Below are positions 24,640 to 35,800 of a DNA stretch of 64,000 nucleotides, in pieces. The translations under genes were made by a program, and so were the position numbers. The notes beneath the pieces are model-generated. The model saw nothing but the letters and a program-made list of their open reading frames with translations. It was not told where the DNA came from and searched no databases. The stretch covers positions 4,374,501-4,438,500 of the forward strand of contig JAWUZG010000970.1 of assembly GCA_036785705.1 (NCBI GenBank), given 5' to 3'. How positions within the stretch are numbered: the stretch's first letter is position 1; every line of letters begins with the position of its first letter. The stretch is from Acanthornis magna. Lineage: Eukaryota; Chordata; Aves; Passeriformes; Acanthizidae.

Positions 24640-27600
24640 AAATCTCTATCTAGACTCTACCGAACTGAATACATGCAGAAGGTAATGGAATACAGTGCCG
24701 TCTGCTAATGTGATTAATTATCCATAAAAAGTTATTGGAGAGCCATATTTCATTACTATGAGACCCTTTCTGTGTTTATCCCATTGTTTGGGGATTACCA
24801 CGGAAGTATCTCAGCTGAAACAGTCACATATTAAATAGTCACAAGAAACTTATAAAACTCTTACATTAATTACAGGAATAGTTTCTATATAGAATCTATG
24901 TAGGAACTGTAATATAGTCCATTGTGTACCTGGCAGGTAAGTTTCCCTGTTTGTAGCCCTGTATGACTACAATGAGTAGCATGTGAAATTGAAATTGTGT
25001 TCACAACAATATATGAGCATTTACAGTAAGAATCAACAACATATCTCAAAACTGTGAGATGATATGAGATTGAGTCTCAATAACTGCCTCAGTAAAGTTC
25101 ACATGCATGTTTTCAGCAGTGTAATGTGACCTATACTGTATTAAGATTCCAGAGAAGTCATTATGTGTGGGATATGTTAAACTATCAATCAGTTCTGTAA
25201 AATATCCCCTTTTTTCAACACATGCATTAATAGCTGTGAAAGTATATCCCTTTGAAAAAATATCTTGGATATTATAATATTATTTTGACACTTTATTTTT
25301 GCTTTAAATTATAGAGCAAGTCATCCACATCTTTTCCTGTCTAAATTAGTCATGTCTGTTGCATTTACATGGGATCCAAAACTATTGACTGAGGGAGGGT
25401 GAGGCAGAGGGAAAGAGGATAGTTTATTGTTGGTTTTAAACATATAACCTAAGATTCCAGCTTTTTTTTTCTTCATTCTTTTCATTTTGTTTTTAACTTA
25501 AAATATCAAAAATATTATAAGCATCTGGAGGTGCTAATACAGGCTGCCTTCAGAAATGAAGGCAACTGCAAACCCAGCACAGACCAGGTTTGTATCTGTG
25601 GGGAGTGGCCACTCCATTCAGAGCTGCAAGTGCACCCTATTGCTCCTAAAGGCAACAGGATCACAACTGCAGATCTTGTTCACATCTTTAAAACAGCATC
25701 CTATAAAGAGATAAAGGCCCAGTTAGAGAGTATGCAGCTGTATTAAGACAAAAAATGTTCTCCTTCTCAGGCAACTTTAGGGTTTTCTTAATCTGTTGAT
25801 TCTATTTAGGAGTCAGTGGAAAATATCATTAAGAAGTTGAGTTCTCTAATATTGATTGGATATCTGTGATCTCATGCCCCCACAGGGTAAAAGGCAAAAA
25901 ACCAACTCCACAAACAAACACCAAGTCAACTTGGGATGAGGAAAAGGAGAAAACAGGTAATCTTTCTGCAAATCACAGAAAAAGCCAAACCTTAATACAT
26001 GGAGCGATATGTCTCACTGTGGCATAGCTATTTTTTTTCCTTACATTGCCTTCCATACTAGTCAAATATATAAAACCACATAAAAAGAAGTAAAAATTAA
26101 TTCATGCACTTAAAACAATAAGAGATGGAGTCCAGAAATCTATGGGAGCTGCTAAAAAAGCACTTTTCTGCTCAGATACGAGTAATAGGATTTTTATTAT
26201 TTACAGTACTTGCTTCACCACTTTTGAGTTACAGACCTTTATAATTCTCCTGTCAGGATTCAAATATCACAGTATTGTCCAGTTAGTACTCTGTATCTTA
26301 AAAAAAAAAAAATTTCACCTTGTTAGAATCTCCTTGATTTTTTAAATCAGGCCATGAAGGTATCTCACTGATACTAATAGAAAAATCATTAAGAATATGC
26401 TTATGTTTGCTCTTACACTGGAAGACATTTTTCATTTGTCTGTATTTCAGTGCCATAGACTGGTTTCCAACAATAAGCCCATTTATGAAAGCCCTACACC
26501 TCTGAGCAAGAATTGTAGCACACTGCATTAAGAAAGCATGCCTGCTCTGCACACAGGGGAAAAAAGCCTTCTTACTACACACATATTCTTATATACATTC
26601 CCATACTAATAGAAAATTTCAAAGAAAAACCTCGGAATAAAATATTGCCCCATATCCACCAGCAGTAAACTCATCTATGAATTAGCAATGCCCAAAGTTG
26701 CATTCACCTTTTTGATGAGTCCACTCTGTACTAGAATAATTTTTAACATGGATGTCTGACATCATCCAGCTGCTTCAAATGTGGAAAACAAGTGCCTATT
26801 TTGCATCCTGGTGATTTAAAAATGGGACAATCTACAAAAATGTTGTGTCAGGCTGTGCATGCCTGTGTTGGGAGGGGCAGGCCAACTCTTTATTTTCTTC
26901 TGTATTTTCTTCTTGAAACACTACCTTTTGTCCATAGCCAGTATTGTTTCAGGAGTGATTTTAATATGTTAAAGATGGGCTTGCAACAAATGCTCTCACC
27001 ACTTTTTAATTATTTCCATTGGATTTCAAAGCAGTCATAATGCAATTTACAAGAAAGGAAGATTTCTATAACTGTGAAAAAGCTTTATCTGTTGCATCAT
27101 GGACATTTGGAAATTTAGCTGTATAAGCTTGTATCTTTTACTTTTCCAAGGTACAGAATAATTAGCAAGACAATTAGAAGGTATATCTGAGAGAGTCTCA
27201 CAACATATGTCAAAACAAGAACCAGCCAAAACCCCAAACAAGAGCATGAAATGACAGAAAGCTCTAAGGTAACAACCAGGTGAAAGTCTGCATTATTTGT
27301 GGAAGAGTGACTTACGTTATAGTGATCAGGTAATCATTGCATAATGCAGGTTAATTAATATCACATCACTGCCTCAGGGCAGATGGCTATCAGTTTATCA
27401 GAGACCTACTATGCTGCCTTTTCCAAATAAGGAAGAAGAGCCAAAAAAGCATGTGACTTAAAAAGCAGAAGATCAATGCATAAAAATGTAGAACATTAAA
27501 AATAAATTTTGAAGAATAAAGTCAGCAAGTCAGATGAAGAAGAGCAGAACAGAAGCAGATTAAAAAAAGAGAATCATGTGAAGGGAGGACATACTCTATC

Positions 27601-29845
27601 TCATGAGGAGAGCAGGATGCCTCCACAGCCCCGAGAAAGTTGCAGGGAGACTTTGGGGCAGGGCTACCCTCAGCCAGTGGGAGGGGAGTAGAGGAGACGA
27701 TGCCAACCTTCACTACCCTCTGGTTCTAGTTACTGTTCTCATGTATGATGGTCCCTTCAGGAGTTTTGGATCCACACACAAACTGTTACTTCCCTGCTAG
27801 CTCCCAGGCTTCCTTCCCTGAAAAGGTTAAATGCCAACATTTCCAGCCTCTTCAGTTCTGCTTCACCTTCCAGACTACTGGAGGGGTTACAGCTCCTTCA
27901 GAGTACATTTCTTATCTCTTACCCCGTTGTTTGCAATACATATGTAATCGCTATCCTCTAGATCACAGCATGTGGATCTTTTCCTAGTGCACAGGCCGGA
28001 GTCTCTTCTGTGATTGACAAGATATGTTTTGCATAGATTTTCTTTTTATTGCAAAGAAATCCAAAGTGCTAATGATGCCAATAGCTAACATGATGACACT
28101 GCTGTATTTTGAAACCAAACGCTTGTATTAAAATTCAAAATCTAGGTGCAAGGAAATTGGTTTGGAAAAATAAAATTATTAAGAAGCAGGATCTCAGCCA
28201 ATTGGCCTGAGACTGGGAAGAATACAGATACATAAATTACAGTTTTAACTCATACTGAACTCAAATATGACTAATTTAGGATATATCATGGATAGGATCA
28301 TTATTCTGACTATATACAGTTGATAGAGACACCAGATCTTCTGATCACATTTGATAATGGCCTAACTGCTGCCAGTGACAGCAGGGCTGGCAGGAAAGGG
28401 AATCAGTGACTTCAGTGGGAATAAAGCTGGGACAGTAACAGACACACCTGAAAACTCGGATGTTAGTATAGATGATGTAAATATAAGTTAAACACTACAT
28501 TGAAACAAAATTACACTTGACAAGGTGTCAGCTAAGGAAGACAGACCAAAACTAAAGCTGGGAAACCCAGAGAAGAGACAAGGACAGGGACAATTAACTT
28601 AATGTAGTGAAAAATTAAGTCAAATAAACATAATACTTCCATCTGGAAATACTTTTTTTTTGGGTCAGGTTCATAAAACCAAAGATTGCAGGCTTCATTT
28701 TTATGCAATGTTCTAATGATCTGAGGGCATTTAAAAACCTTCGTTAAAATGTAAAAGTTTACAAACTGCAAGCGTGAATTTTTTTTCAATGAAACAACAT
28801 AGATTTTGAAATTAATATTGTTAGAGTTAATGGTTGAATATTGTACTGCAGAAGCTTTTGGTTATGATTGAAAAATGATGCATGCTTTGTTCTTAAAATG
28901 CAAACATATTTTTTAGGTTTTTCATTAAAAAAATTAAAATCTTTACAATTATTTAGAATATTCCTAAAGGCTCCTCTTTATTGACTTCAGGCATTACACT
29001 AAATCTCAAAATTTAAAAGTGATAATGTCATACATTAAAGAAGTTAAAAGTGATTAAAATTGAGAGGGTTGCATAACATTCAGAAAGAGCACACATGGAA
29101 GCACCGAAATCTTCAAGATACAGTGTAGAGCTTCTACATTGTTTTCTGTTTGTTTTGCATCTAAGAGTTAATAATGGTACTGATAAAAAACAAATAAATA
29201 TGTTGTTGAGTACGTCATAGAATTCAAGCATTATCATTTGGGTTGCTGCTCTCTTGCTTTTATAGGCTAGTTATGTTCTGGGTTAGTACAAAAAAAGACA
29301 TTATATTTGGATAAAACTCCTCAAAATACGTAAAATAAATGTATTGGAATAGGATATTGTTCTGCTTTCAAGTCAAGAGGCTAACTTTTATAAATTCTGA
29401 ATTATGCCCATGATAGCTTTATTAAACAATAGTATATTTTGTTCTGAGTTATGCTGTATTAAGAGTTTCTTAAAATATGTTTTGCCTTCTTTGATGATCG
29501 TTTTCTTACAAAGATAATTCAAAACAGCAAGGGCCCACCCAGTCAGAGCAACAAAAGGTCTATGCCTTGATGAGCACTATTTGTAAGCACTCACTACTAA
29601 TATTAATTAATTTGATAATTCACTCTCTTTTTCTATTCATCAGTTGTCTCCATGTGGTTTAAATATTCATTCTCTCTTCAAAAGTATTCACACTGGATGA
29701 ATATCATTCCTCTGTGGAGGACCAGCGTAAGGCATATGCATCACTTCAGTCCTCTGAATAGGCTTCAAGCAATTCTCAAAATGCTGTGTTGTTTCTCAGC
29801 TCATGAATAAATTTCACCATTTGACTAGATGTAGATTCTTTCTGA
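24640..29845. other. Gene-free unique AT-rich sequence
   Basis: No gene, RNA or repeat is recognised except the doubtful frame at 25,531-25,746. The region includes long A/T-dominated parts (28.6-29.5 kb) and no CpG-rich segment. Confidence 0.6.
25531..25746 (+). other. Open frame, doubtful, terminal-exon-like
   Basis: A 71-codon frame opens at GTG and ends in TAA. It remains open upstream through a polypyrimidine-rich stretch, so it could be the last exon of something. The peptide contains NEGNCKPSTDQVCICGEW and ends with an amphipathic KEIKAQLESMQLY. Base composition is less AT-skewed than the flanks. I recognise no family, and no convincing acceptor is seen apart from a weak TAAG at 25,518-25,521. 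Confidence 0.12.
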
Positions 29846-29850
29846 ACTGC
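29846..29850. repeat. 5-bp target site duplication, left copy (ACTGC)
   Basis: ACTGC immediately precedes the TGT terminus of the LTR and is matched exactly by ACTGC at 30682-30686 after its ACA terminus. A 5-bp duplication is typical of ERVL-type (class III) integrases, though some class I elements also give 5 bp. Confidence 0.85.
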
Positions 29851-29877
29851 TGTCTTGGTTTGAAAGACAGGCGTCTG

Positions 29878-29903
29878 CTAAGGAAGGTGGGAACCTTCCT
29901 TAG
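29878..29903. repeat. Perfect 11-bp hairpin inside the LTR
   Basis: CTAAGGAAGGT (29878-29888) and ACCTTCCTTAG (29893-29903) are exact reverse complements around a 4-nt loop GGGA, which on the plus strand fits a GNRA tetraloop. In the inferred minus-strand sense of the LTR it lies about 50 bp from the 3' end, so in U5. A shorter stem (TGTCTT with AAGACA) sits right at the terminus, 29851-29869. Confidence 0.8.
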
Positions 29904-30612
29904 AATAGATAATGTGACCCCCCCTTCCCTCTGAATTATTGTAACTTTGGAATCAAGGGCTTTCAGGCAAAGACATGAGAAAAGGAATAACAGTTACTAG
30001 TACCTATAATGAGACAAACAAGCAACAACACAAGTAGCAAAAACAAACAAACCAAAAACCCGGTGGCAGATGTCCCTGGGCTGCCAGGCACTTTCCCGTT
30101 TGGTGCAGTTATGGTCACAGCCAGCAGAGGCGCTGTCAAGCTCCCGGCTGGGCAGGGCAGGTGCGATGACTCCCGCGCAGCTGCAGGGGGCGCTGTGGCG
30201 TGAGGTCAGGTCTGTGTCATGTGGGTAATGGCAGACAGGCTGGACAGGGATGGCGTGAGCAGGACGGGCTGGGCAGGGAGCTCAGAGCAGGGAGAAGGAG
30301 CGGCAGGATGGGCTCATCCAGGCTAGCCAGCAAAAAGGTGGCAGGAGCTCCGCAGTTCTGGCAGCATGTTCTGGCAAGTGGGGCGCGGGGTGGTGGCAGC
30401 CAGGCCCCCTCCGCAGCAGCCCAGCAAGGAAGAGAAAACAGTCCAGAGCCGGGTTCTCTCTCCGCAGTCGCTGCGAAAAGGAGGCAGCAGTTTTTTCACT
30501 GCTCTCTCCTCCAAATCGGTGAGCGAGTGCGTGAGTTACCAATGGCCAGATCTCTCCTCCCTTCACCACAACCAGGCCATATCCTTTGTCTCTTACTAAA
30601 GAGAAAATGCTC

Positions 30613-30644
30613 CTTAAATATCTGGTTATTGGTTACCTAGCAAC
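30613..30644 (-). promoter_or_regulatory. LTR promoter cluster: X-box, CCAAT, TATA-like
   Basis: Read on the minus strand: GTTGCTAGGTAAC (30644-30632) fits the RFX X-box rule of two half-sites with a 1-nt spacer; CCAAT (30632-30628) overlaps its edge; TATTTAAG (30620-30613) is a TATA-like box 7 nt further on. The order suits a U3 promoter firing towards lower coordinates. The CCAAT box is unusually close to the TATA-like box, so one of the two may be fortuitous. Confidence 0.5.
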
Positions 30645-30681
30645 AGAATGGGGAAAAATTCTGCCCCCCCAACCTTCAACA

Positions 30682-30686
30682 ACTGC
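30682..30686. repeat. 5-bp target site duplication, right copy (ACTGC)
   Basis: Exact match to the copy at 29846-29850. Together they bracket the 831-bp solo LTR. Confidence 0.85.
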
Positions 30687-31049
30687 TTGTTGCAAATCAC
30701 TCTCTGTGCTTCAGTTGTTGATGTGGTGTCTTAGATGTTAATTCCATAGGTTCAGATGGGGTTTTTTTGCACTTAGTGGTATATGCGCAACACTTCCTAA
30801 ATACCTATCCCTAATGCACTGCATCAGTGATTTGAACTCCATCTACCAGAGAAATGCAGACCACCAGCCTATACCTGCCTATGCTCTCCACATCCCCCAT
30901 GGACTGATCACACACACTGCGTCTGGGACCTTCAGACACCCTGAAGAAATGTCCAAAGTCTTTCCATTTCAACAAGATTTCTGTCGAAAAAATGACACAA
31001 TATTGAGAGATATCCAGACAGAGGATAGGTTTAAATTTAGACTGGTAGT

Positions 31050-31199
31050 GGCAGGGATCATCATCATCTAGGTTAGAACATGGTGCTAGTAACACTGAGG
31101 TTGGGGTTCAATTCCCATATTGGCCATACACTTTAGAGTTGGACTTGATGATCCTTGTGGATGTCTCCCAACTCAGATTAATCTGTGATTCTGTGATCT
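31050..31199 (+). mobile_element. tRNA-Ile-derived SINE with CR1-type tail (TguSINE1-like)
   Basis: The first 77 bp align with a tRNA-Ile body: 'ggttagaacatggtgctagt' corresponds to the D-loop through anticodon region, the Pol III B box is GGTTCAATTCC at 31105-31115, and the head ends in 'tattggcca' at about 31126. The A box is decayed. The remaining 70 bp are a CR1 3' end ('gttggacttgatgatcctt', then a decayed 'attctgtgattctgtgat' tail), which lets CR1 reverse transcriptase act on it. Head plus CR1 tail is the known structure of the passerine family TguSINE1. It is not a functional tRNA gene: the acceptor stem and several conserved positions are lost. Confidence 0.82.
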
Positions 31200-32708
31200 T
31201 ACACATAGTCATGAAGCACAACAGAGCAGTCCTTTGTGACTGAATTTCTTATGCCCAACTTCACAAACAAGCAAGAAAAAAAATAAGCAGGAGATCATAA
31301 ATAAGATTGGCTATTTAAAACCTGAACCAAAGGGAATTATTTTAAGTCCCAACTTTGCTCTTTTTTGCAAATATTCTGCCAGTAACCTTTTTCCTAGATT
31401 TTATGTACAAAGCAATCTCAAAGGGTGAAATCAATTGCAAATTTTAAGTAACTATAAATGCAGAAATATTTTTCCAGTTCTAGCACTGACCAAGCATCCT
31501 TTCTCATTAAGTTTTTTTTTTACAGTCCAGTATCGTAATTAAACCAATTCTGAAGCAAACAGTTTATCCTCTCTAACAAAGGAATTTATCAGAAAGTTAC
31601 TTTGAGAGTGGAAGATAAGACAAAAGGGAGTTTTCATTAAGAGCCCAGACAGAGCTTCTTCATTCAGCCTCCAAAATCATTATGTAGACTGGCAAAGAAT
31701 GAAAGGTAGCAGTGGGAGGAATGAAAAGACATCATTCTTATAAAACAAATATGCTACAGAGATAAGTGATAGAAAATGGTTCTGTATATACTTAAAAGTT
31801 CAGCTAAGAAAATTCTTTGCTATGTAAAGTTGACACAGGTTAGCCTCATTGCCTATTAATATTTCTGGAAGTTTTTAAAGATACAGCTCTGAGAACACTA
31901 TGTCAGATTAGGAACTGAAATTTAAACAGATGCAACCTACAGAAAATACAAGGGCACTTCTAACTACCTCTGCCCTTTGCCACTGCAAACATCTACAAAG
32001 TTAAAAAGATCAACACAGGAGCTCAGGAAAGTGGCTTTCACTTACATCTGAGTTATGTATAGGCAGTTCGATGACACAGAAGCACTCAGAAAACAAATAG
32101 CAGAGTGCTGCATGCTGCATGTCCCTGACACATCTGGGCTTTGTCCCAACGACATAGACCAGCTACACTACTTTCTCTGAATAAAGTGTACTCTCTGAGC
32201 CAGGAATTACAAGAAACTAGCAAGGGAATGATGTATCATGTTCTGAAAACACAGCCAGTATGTCCATGCCTAACTTCTACCTGATCCTGCATTCTTTGGC
32301 CTTTCAAAAATTCTTCCCACAGAGGAGTTTTGTGTGCAAAAAGGGAACACAGTAAGAAAACACAGTAAACACTAGATACATGTTCAAATAGTGGACCCTT
32401 GAGGAGTGTCATTTTACCTTTTTTTTGCTGAAGCAATTATCTCAGTTTGTTCAGCAGAAATGCAAAGTTTCAGTATCTTTTAGTTGTAACTGATTATCCT
32501 TACTGTCAGCTTAGAAATTCATTCATATCTTGGTTGCTAATTCTGAAAGTTAGGGGGTGAGACATAAGCTCATCAAAGCAGAATTCAGAGCACTAACCAG
32601 GATTTCACTGTAGGAGTCTATTTTCTCACTTGAAGCACAAGACTTGTTGATTTATGCCACATAATGGGAGGAAAGACTTGCACATCCTTTAAAGTCCCCA
32701 TCTTCCCT
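31200..32708. other. Gene-free unique AT-rich sequence
   Basis: About 1.5 kb between the SINE and the pentanucleotide array. No credible frame, RNA or repeat is seen. Confidence 0.6.
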
Positions 32709-32857
32709 CAACAACCCAACACAACCCAACACAACCCAACCCAACCCAACCCAACCCAACCCAACCCAACATAACAACACAACACAACACAGCACAACAC
32801 AACACAACACAACACAACACAACACAACACAACACAACACAACACAACACAACACAG
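32709..32857 (+). repeat. Two-phase pentanucleotide array, (AACCC)n then (AACAC)n
   Basis: The first part (about 32709-32770) alternates AACCC and AACAC units and then becomes seven regular AACCC units with CCC tracts at 32735-32767. After a short irregular join (CATAACAAC) the second part, to 32857, is about 16 AACAC units with one AGCAC variant. The minus strand frames through it (Cys-Val-Leu repeats) are artefacts. On the minus strand the first half reads (GGGTT)n, similar to but distinct from the telomere repeat. Confidence 0.93.
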
Positions 32858-35800
32858 AATGGTGAGTGGCATTTCATGAAGCTAATTCAATTAATTGTTG
32901 GAGTGGAGAAGGCACAACTCCTTTGAAAGCAATGTCTACCCTCCCTGATTACCCTGAGATTGAGGTTGGCTCCCACTGTCAGCTATCAGTTGATCGTTAC
33001 GGCAATTGCAATGACAACATGAATCATAATGCAAAAAACATGTTACATATTGAATGATAGATGAGCTAATTTCAGGCCAGTTCCTACTGGATCATTTTTG
33101 CAACACACTCAACAAATCAGAATATCTCCTGACTTGAATCACACAGCTTGTTTTTGAAATTTAAACTACTGAACTATGTGAGGCACTGTCCCCAGTGCCT
33201 GTGACATGGAGGAGATTGAGTCAGATAGCCACCTGTCATTTCAAACAACAAATCCTGTGTATTTTCATGTGGGCTCCTTGTCAGATGCATCAAAGTCAGG
33301 TCTGTGCAACAATCAGTTTCTCTAAGGGACATGACAAGTTATAGCTTTGCCATACCATCTCTGCAGCTTGTTTTGAAATAAGGCTGTAGTTTCCCCTATG
33401 CTTCACAAGCTCCACCGTCTTCATATGTACTGCCAAGAAAATGGAATCACAATCCCAGCCAGAGGAGGCAGGTTATGTCTAAGGCAGCAAGGTTCATAGA
33501 GCATTTAATACTTTCTTACTTAAAAATCCATTTTATCACTTATGACATCCAGAAAACTCTTTTAAGAGTACAAAAAGCACTGGCAGTCTCTGGAGATTGC
33601 ACAGAAATAAGTTCCTTCCCTTTCTTGGGCTGCTTATAGGAACGTAAGCCCTCTTACATAGTATAAGAGAGAGTTAACTTTTTTTCCTATGATATTTTTC
33701 TAGGGTATTTGCTTCAATTTTAGGGTTTTTTTTTCTCCCCTGAATAAATGTGGAAGGGAATTTTTAAAAAGTCTCTTTCACTGCACCCTGCGAGTCCCAT
33801 ATATTGTGTAAAGATGGTCTTCATCTCACTGTGTTAGAATATACAAATTCTCTAAGCCATGTCATCGGTGATAAAGCAAGATGATAGCTCTACATCTTAT
33901 TCAATACTTTTTAAATTATTCACTTGATGAGGCACCAGTCATCATAACTTTCACTTGCACTTTGCTTAGGTGATCTTGTATTACAGACAAGCAGTGAAGA
34001 AGCTTGACTTTGGCAATTAAAGTATTTACAGTCTTCTTTACATCCAAAGCACTTCAGCCAGCATCCAATTACAATTTTTAAGACACTGAAAATCCTAATA
34101 GTCACTTAAATCTTATTATATAGTAGTGCACTTAACTGTGGCTCCTCCTTTTCCATTTCCCAGTTCAAGTTATTTTGACTTGTCTCATTCTCAAAACAAT
34201 TTGAAAAACACTGGGAAAATTAGAAACATAACAGAAATCTTTAGACAGTTCCATCCACTACACAGAAGCCCTGATAATATATTCTTTCAGGAGGGGTTGT
34301 ACTACAGGATATATTTCATGCTTTAAAAACTAATAGCCAAAAAAGGGATGGAGGGTTGGAGGGGAATTGATCATGAGTAACTTAAATTATAGCCCTGTTG
34401 TTTTGGATCTGGTTGCTAATGTGCTCAGAAAGATCTGTGCTTCATCGTATTTCATAGGGACGATATGCAGTGTGTGCTCTATGGGGAGCCTATATGAGTC
34501 CTAACATTGCTCAAAAGGACAGTTAAATAAATTACTCCAGTCAACTCTCTGAAAAATTTGTATTTCTGCCAGCTTGCTTCCAGCCTCTTTGCATCGACGG
34601 ATTGTGGTGACAGCAATTATGTCATCTGTAAAGTTAAGAAGCTGGCAATCCTTACATCAGCTCTCAGGCTTGCTTTTTTGTCCCTCCTACCGTTATCACT
34701 TGTTATTCCCAGAATTACCATATTCTCTAAGAGACTATGGTAACCAACACAAGCACTATGAAAATATGGTTGAGTTCAAGCTGCTCTAAATGATCACAGT
34801 CTTCATTCTCTAGCATGCTTCATGCAGACTATTCAAGGTTGGAATAGGATGTGTGGTTTTTCCCTTCTTCTGTGCGAGCACATGTAACACCCCTTAAAAT
34901 AATCTATCCTATTCAGTCCTTAACTGCTTATGTTTTGTACTCAGCCAAAATATGGGTTGCTCCTTGTAGCTAGGGTGATTCAGCTAGAGATCAGTTGTAT
35001 GAATCTATTGACTTTTAAGCAGTAAAGGGGACAACTAAGCAATAGGATTATTTTTCTGGGTTTATCAGAACATCCTGTACAAGTGAAGTCAAGACATGAC
35101 ATTTTTTAAGCATGGATTTATTTTTTCTATGCTGCCTCTTTGCTGGTGGTCCCATTTTAGTAACGACCTCTGGGTAACTTTGGAAACTATGTCATCAGGA
35201 TTTCCATTATTGCTCCTAATGTCCACAAAACATATTTGAGAAGGCTACTGCTCCACAGTAGAGATGTTGAGAATGGAAGAGGAAATAATCTATAACAATG
35301 CCATGATATTTTTTGAGTGGCAAACTTTAGTTCTGTAATTAAATCCAGCATGTTCCACCTTAAAAATTATGCAAAAGTCTCTCTCTTATTGGAAGAGCTG
35401 TTGGCAGAATTCTGTCTCTGATAGGTGGGTGATACATTCATGGACAACAATTTATGATTCTGACACTGCTGTATTTTATGGCTGTCTTAGAATGAGTCAT
35501 GTTATGTTCTATTTTTTTCCCCAAACAGTGTTCCAATTCCACTCAAATGCTGAATTCAACACAGCTCTGATTTTGAAATCCCAGCCCTTCACAAGGAGCA
35601 GGCATCTGATTTGGCTTCTGAGAGAATGCCAGTAGCATATACAATTGGGTGACTTATCCAAGGCCAACTTAACCAGCCACAAGCTCCAGCAGAGGGCTCA
35701 GAAACACTGGAAGGTTGCTGTGTCTCACTGGCAAGGTGCTCACTGCTCACTCCTCCCACCCACAAAAAGGGTAAATCAGGTAAGCTGCCTTACACACTGT

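Larger units (their letters stand above)
29851..30681 (-). mobile_element. Solo LTR of an endogenous retrovirus, ERVL-like, 831 bp
   Basis: The segment begins TGTCTTGGTTTG and ends CTTCAACA, so it has TGT...ACA termini, and it is flanked by the perfect 5-bp duplication ACTGC. No gag, pol or env sequence adjoins it, so it is a solo LTR left by recombination between two LTRs. Minus orientation is inferred from an X-box, CCAAT and TATTTAAG cluster near the high-coordinate end. I see no canonical AATAAA or ATTAAA on either strand inside it, which is odd for an LTR. The middle (about 30,060-30,540) is GC-rich with about 25 CpGs, in contrast to the AT-rich surroundings. The start sequence resembles LTRs I associate with songbird genomes; I do not assign a family name. 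Short frames inside it are not genes. Confidence 0.85.

Noticed and set aside
24452..24640. Membrane-protein-like Phe/Gly/Trp/Val frame
   Set aside because: A translation of the G/T-only tract.
30200..30640. 146-codon plus frame and overlapping minus frames
   Set aside because: They lie inside the GC-rich middle of the solo LTR, and no retroviral protein motif is present.
31071..31126. A tRNA-Ile gene
   Set aside because: The body is recognisable but the A box and acceptor stem are decayed, and it continues into a CR1 tail; it is a SINE head.
32709..32857. CRISPR-like or telomeric array
   Set aside because: Units are 5 bp without spacers, and the unit is GGGTT or GTGTT, not the TTAGGG telomere repeat.
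32652..32877. Minus-strand frames with repeated Cys-Val-Leu pentads
   Set aside because: They are translations of the AACAC/AACCC microsatellite, not proteins.
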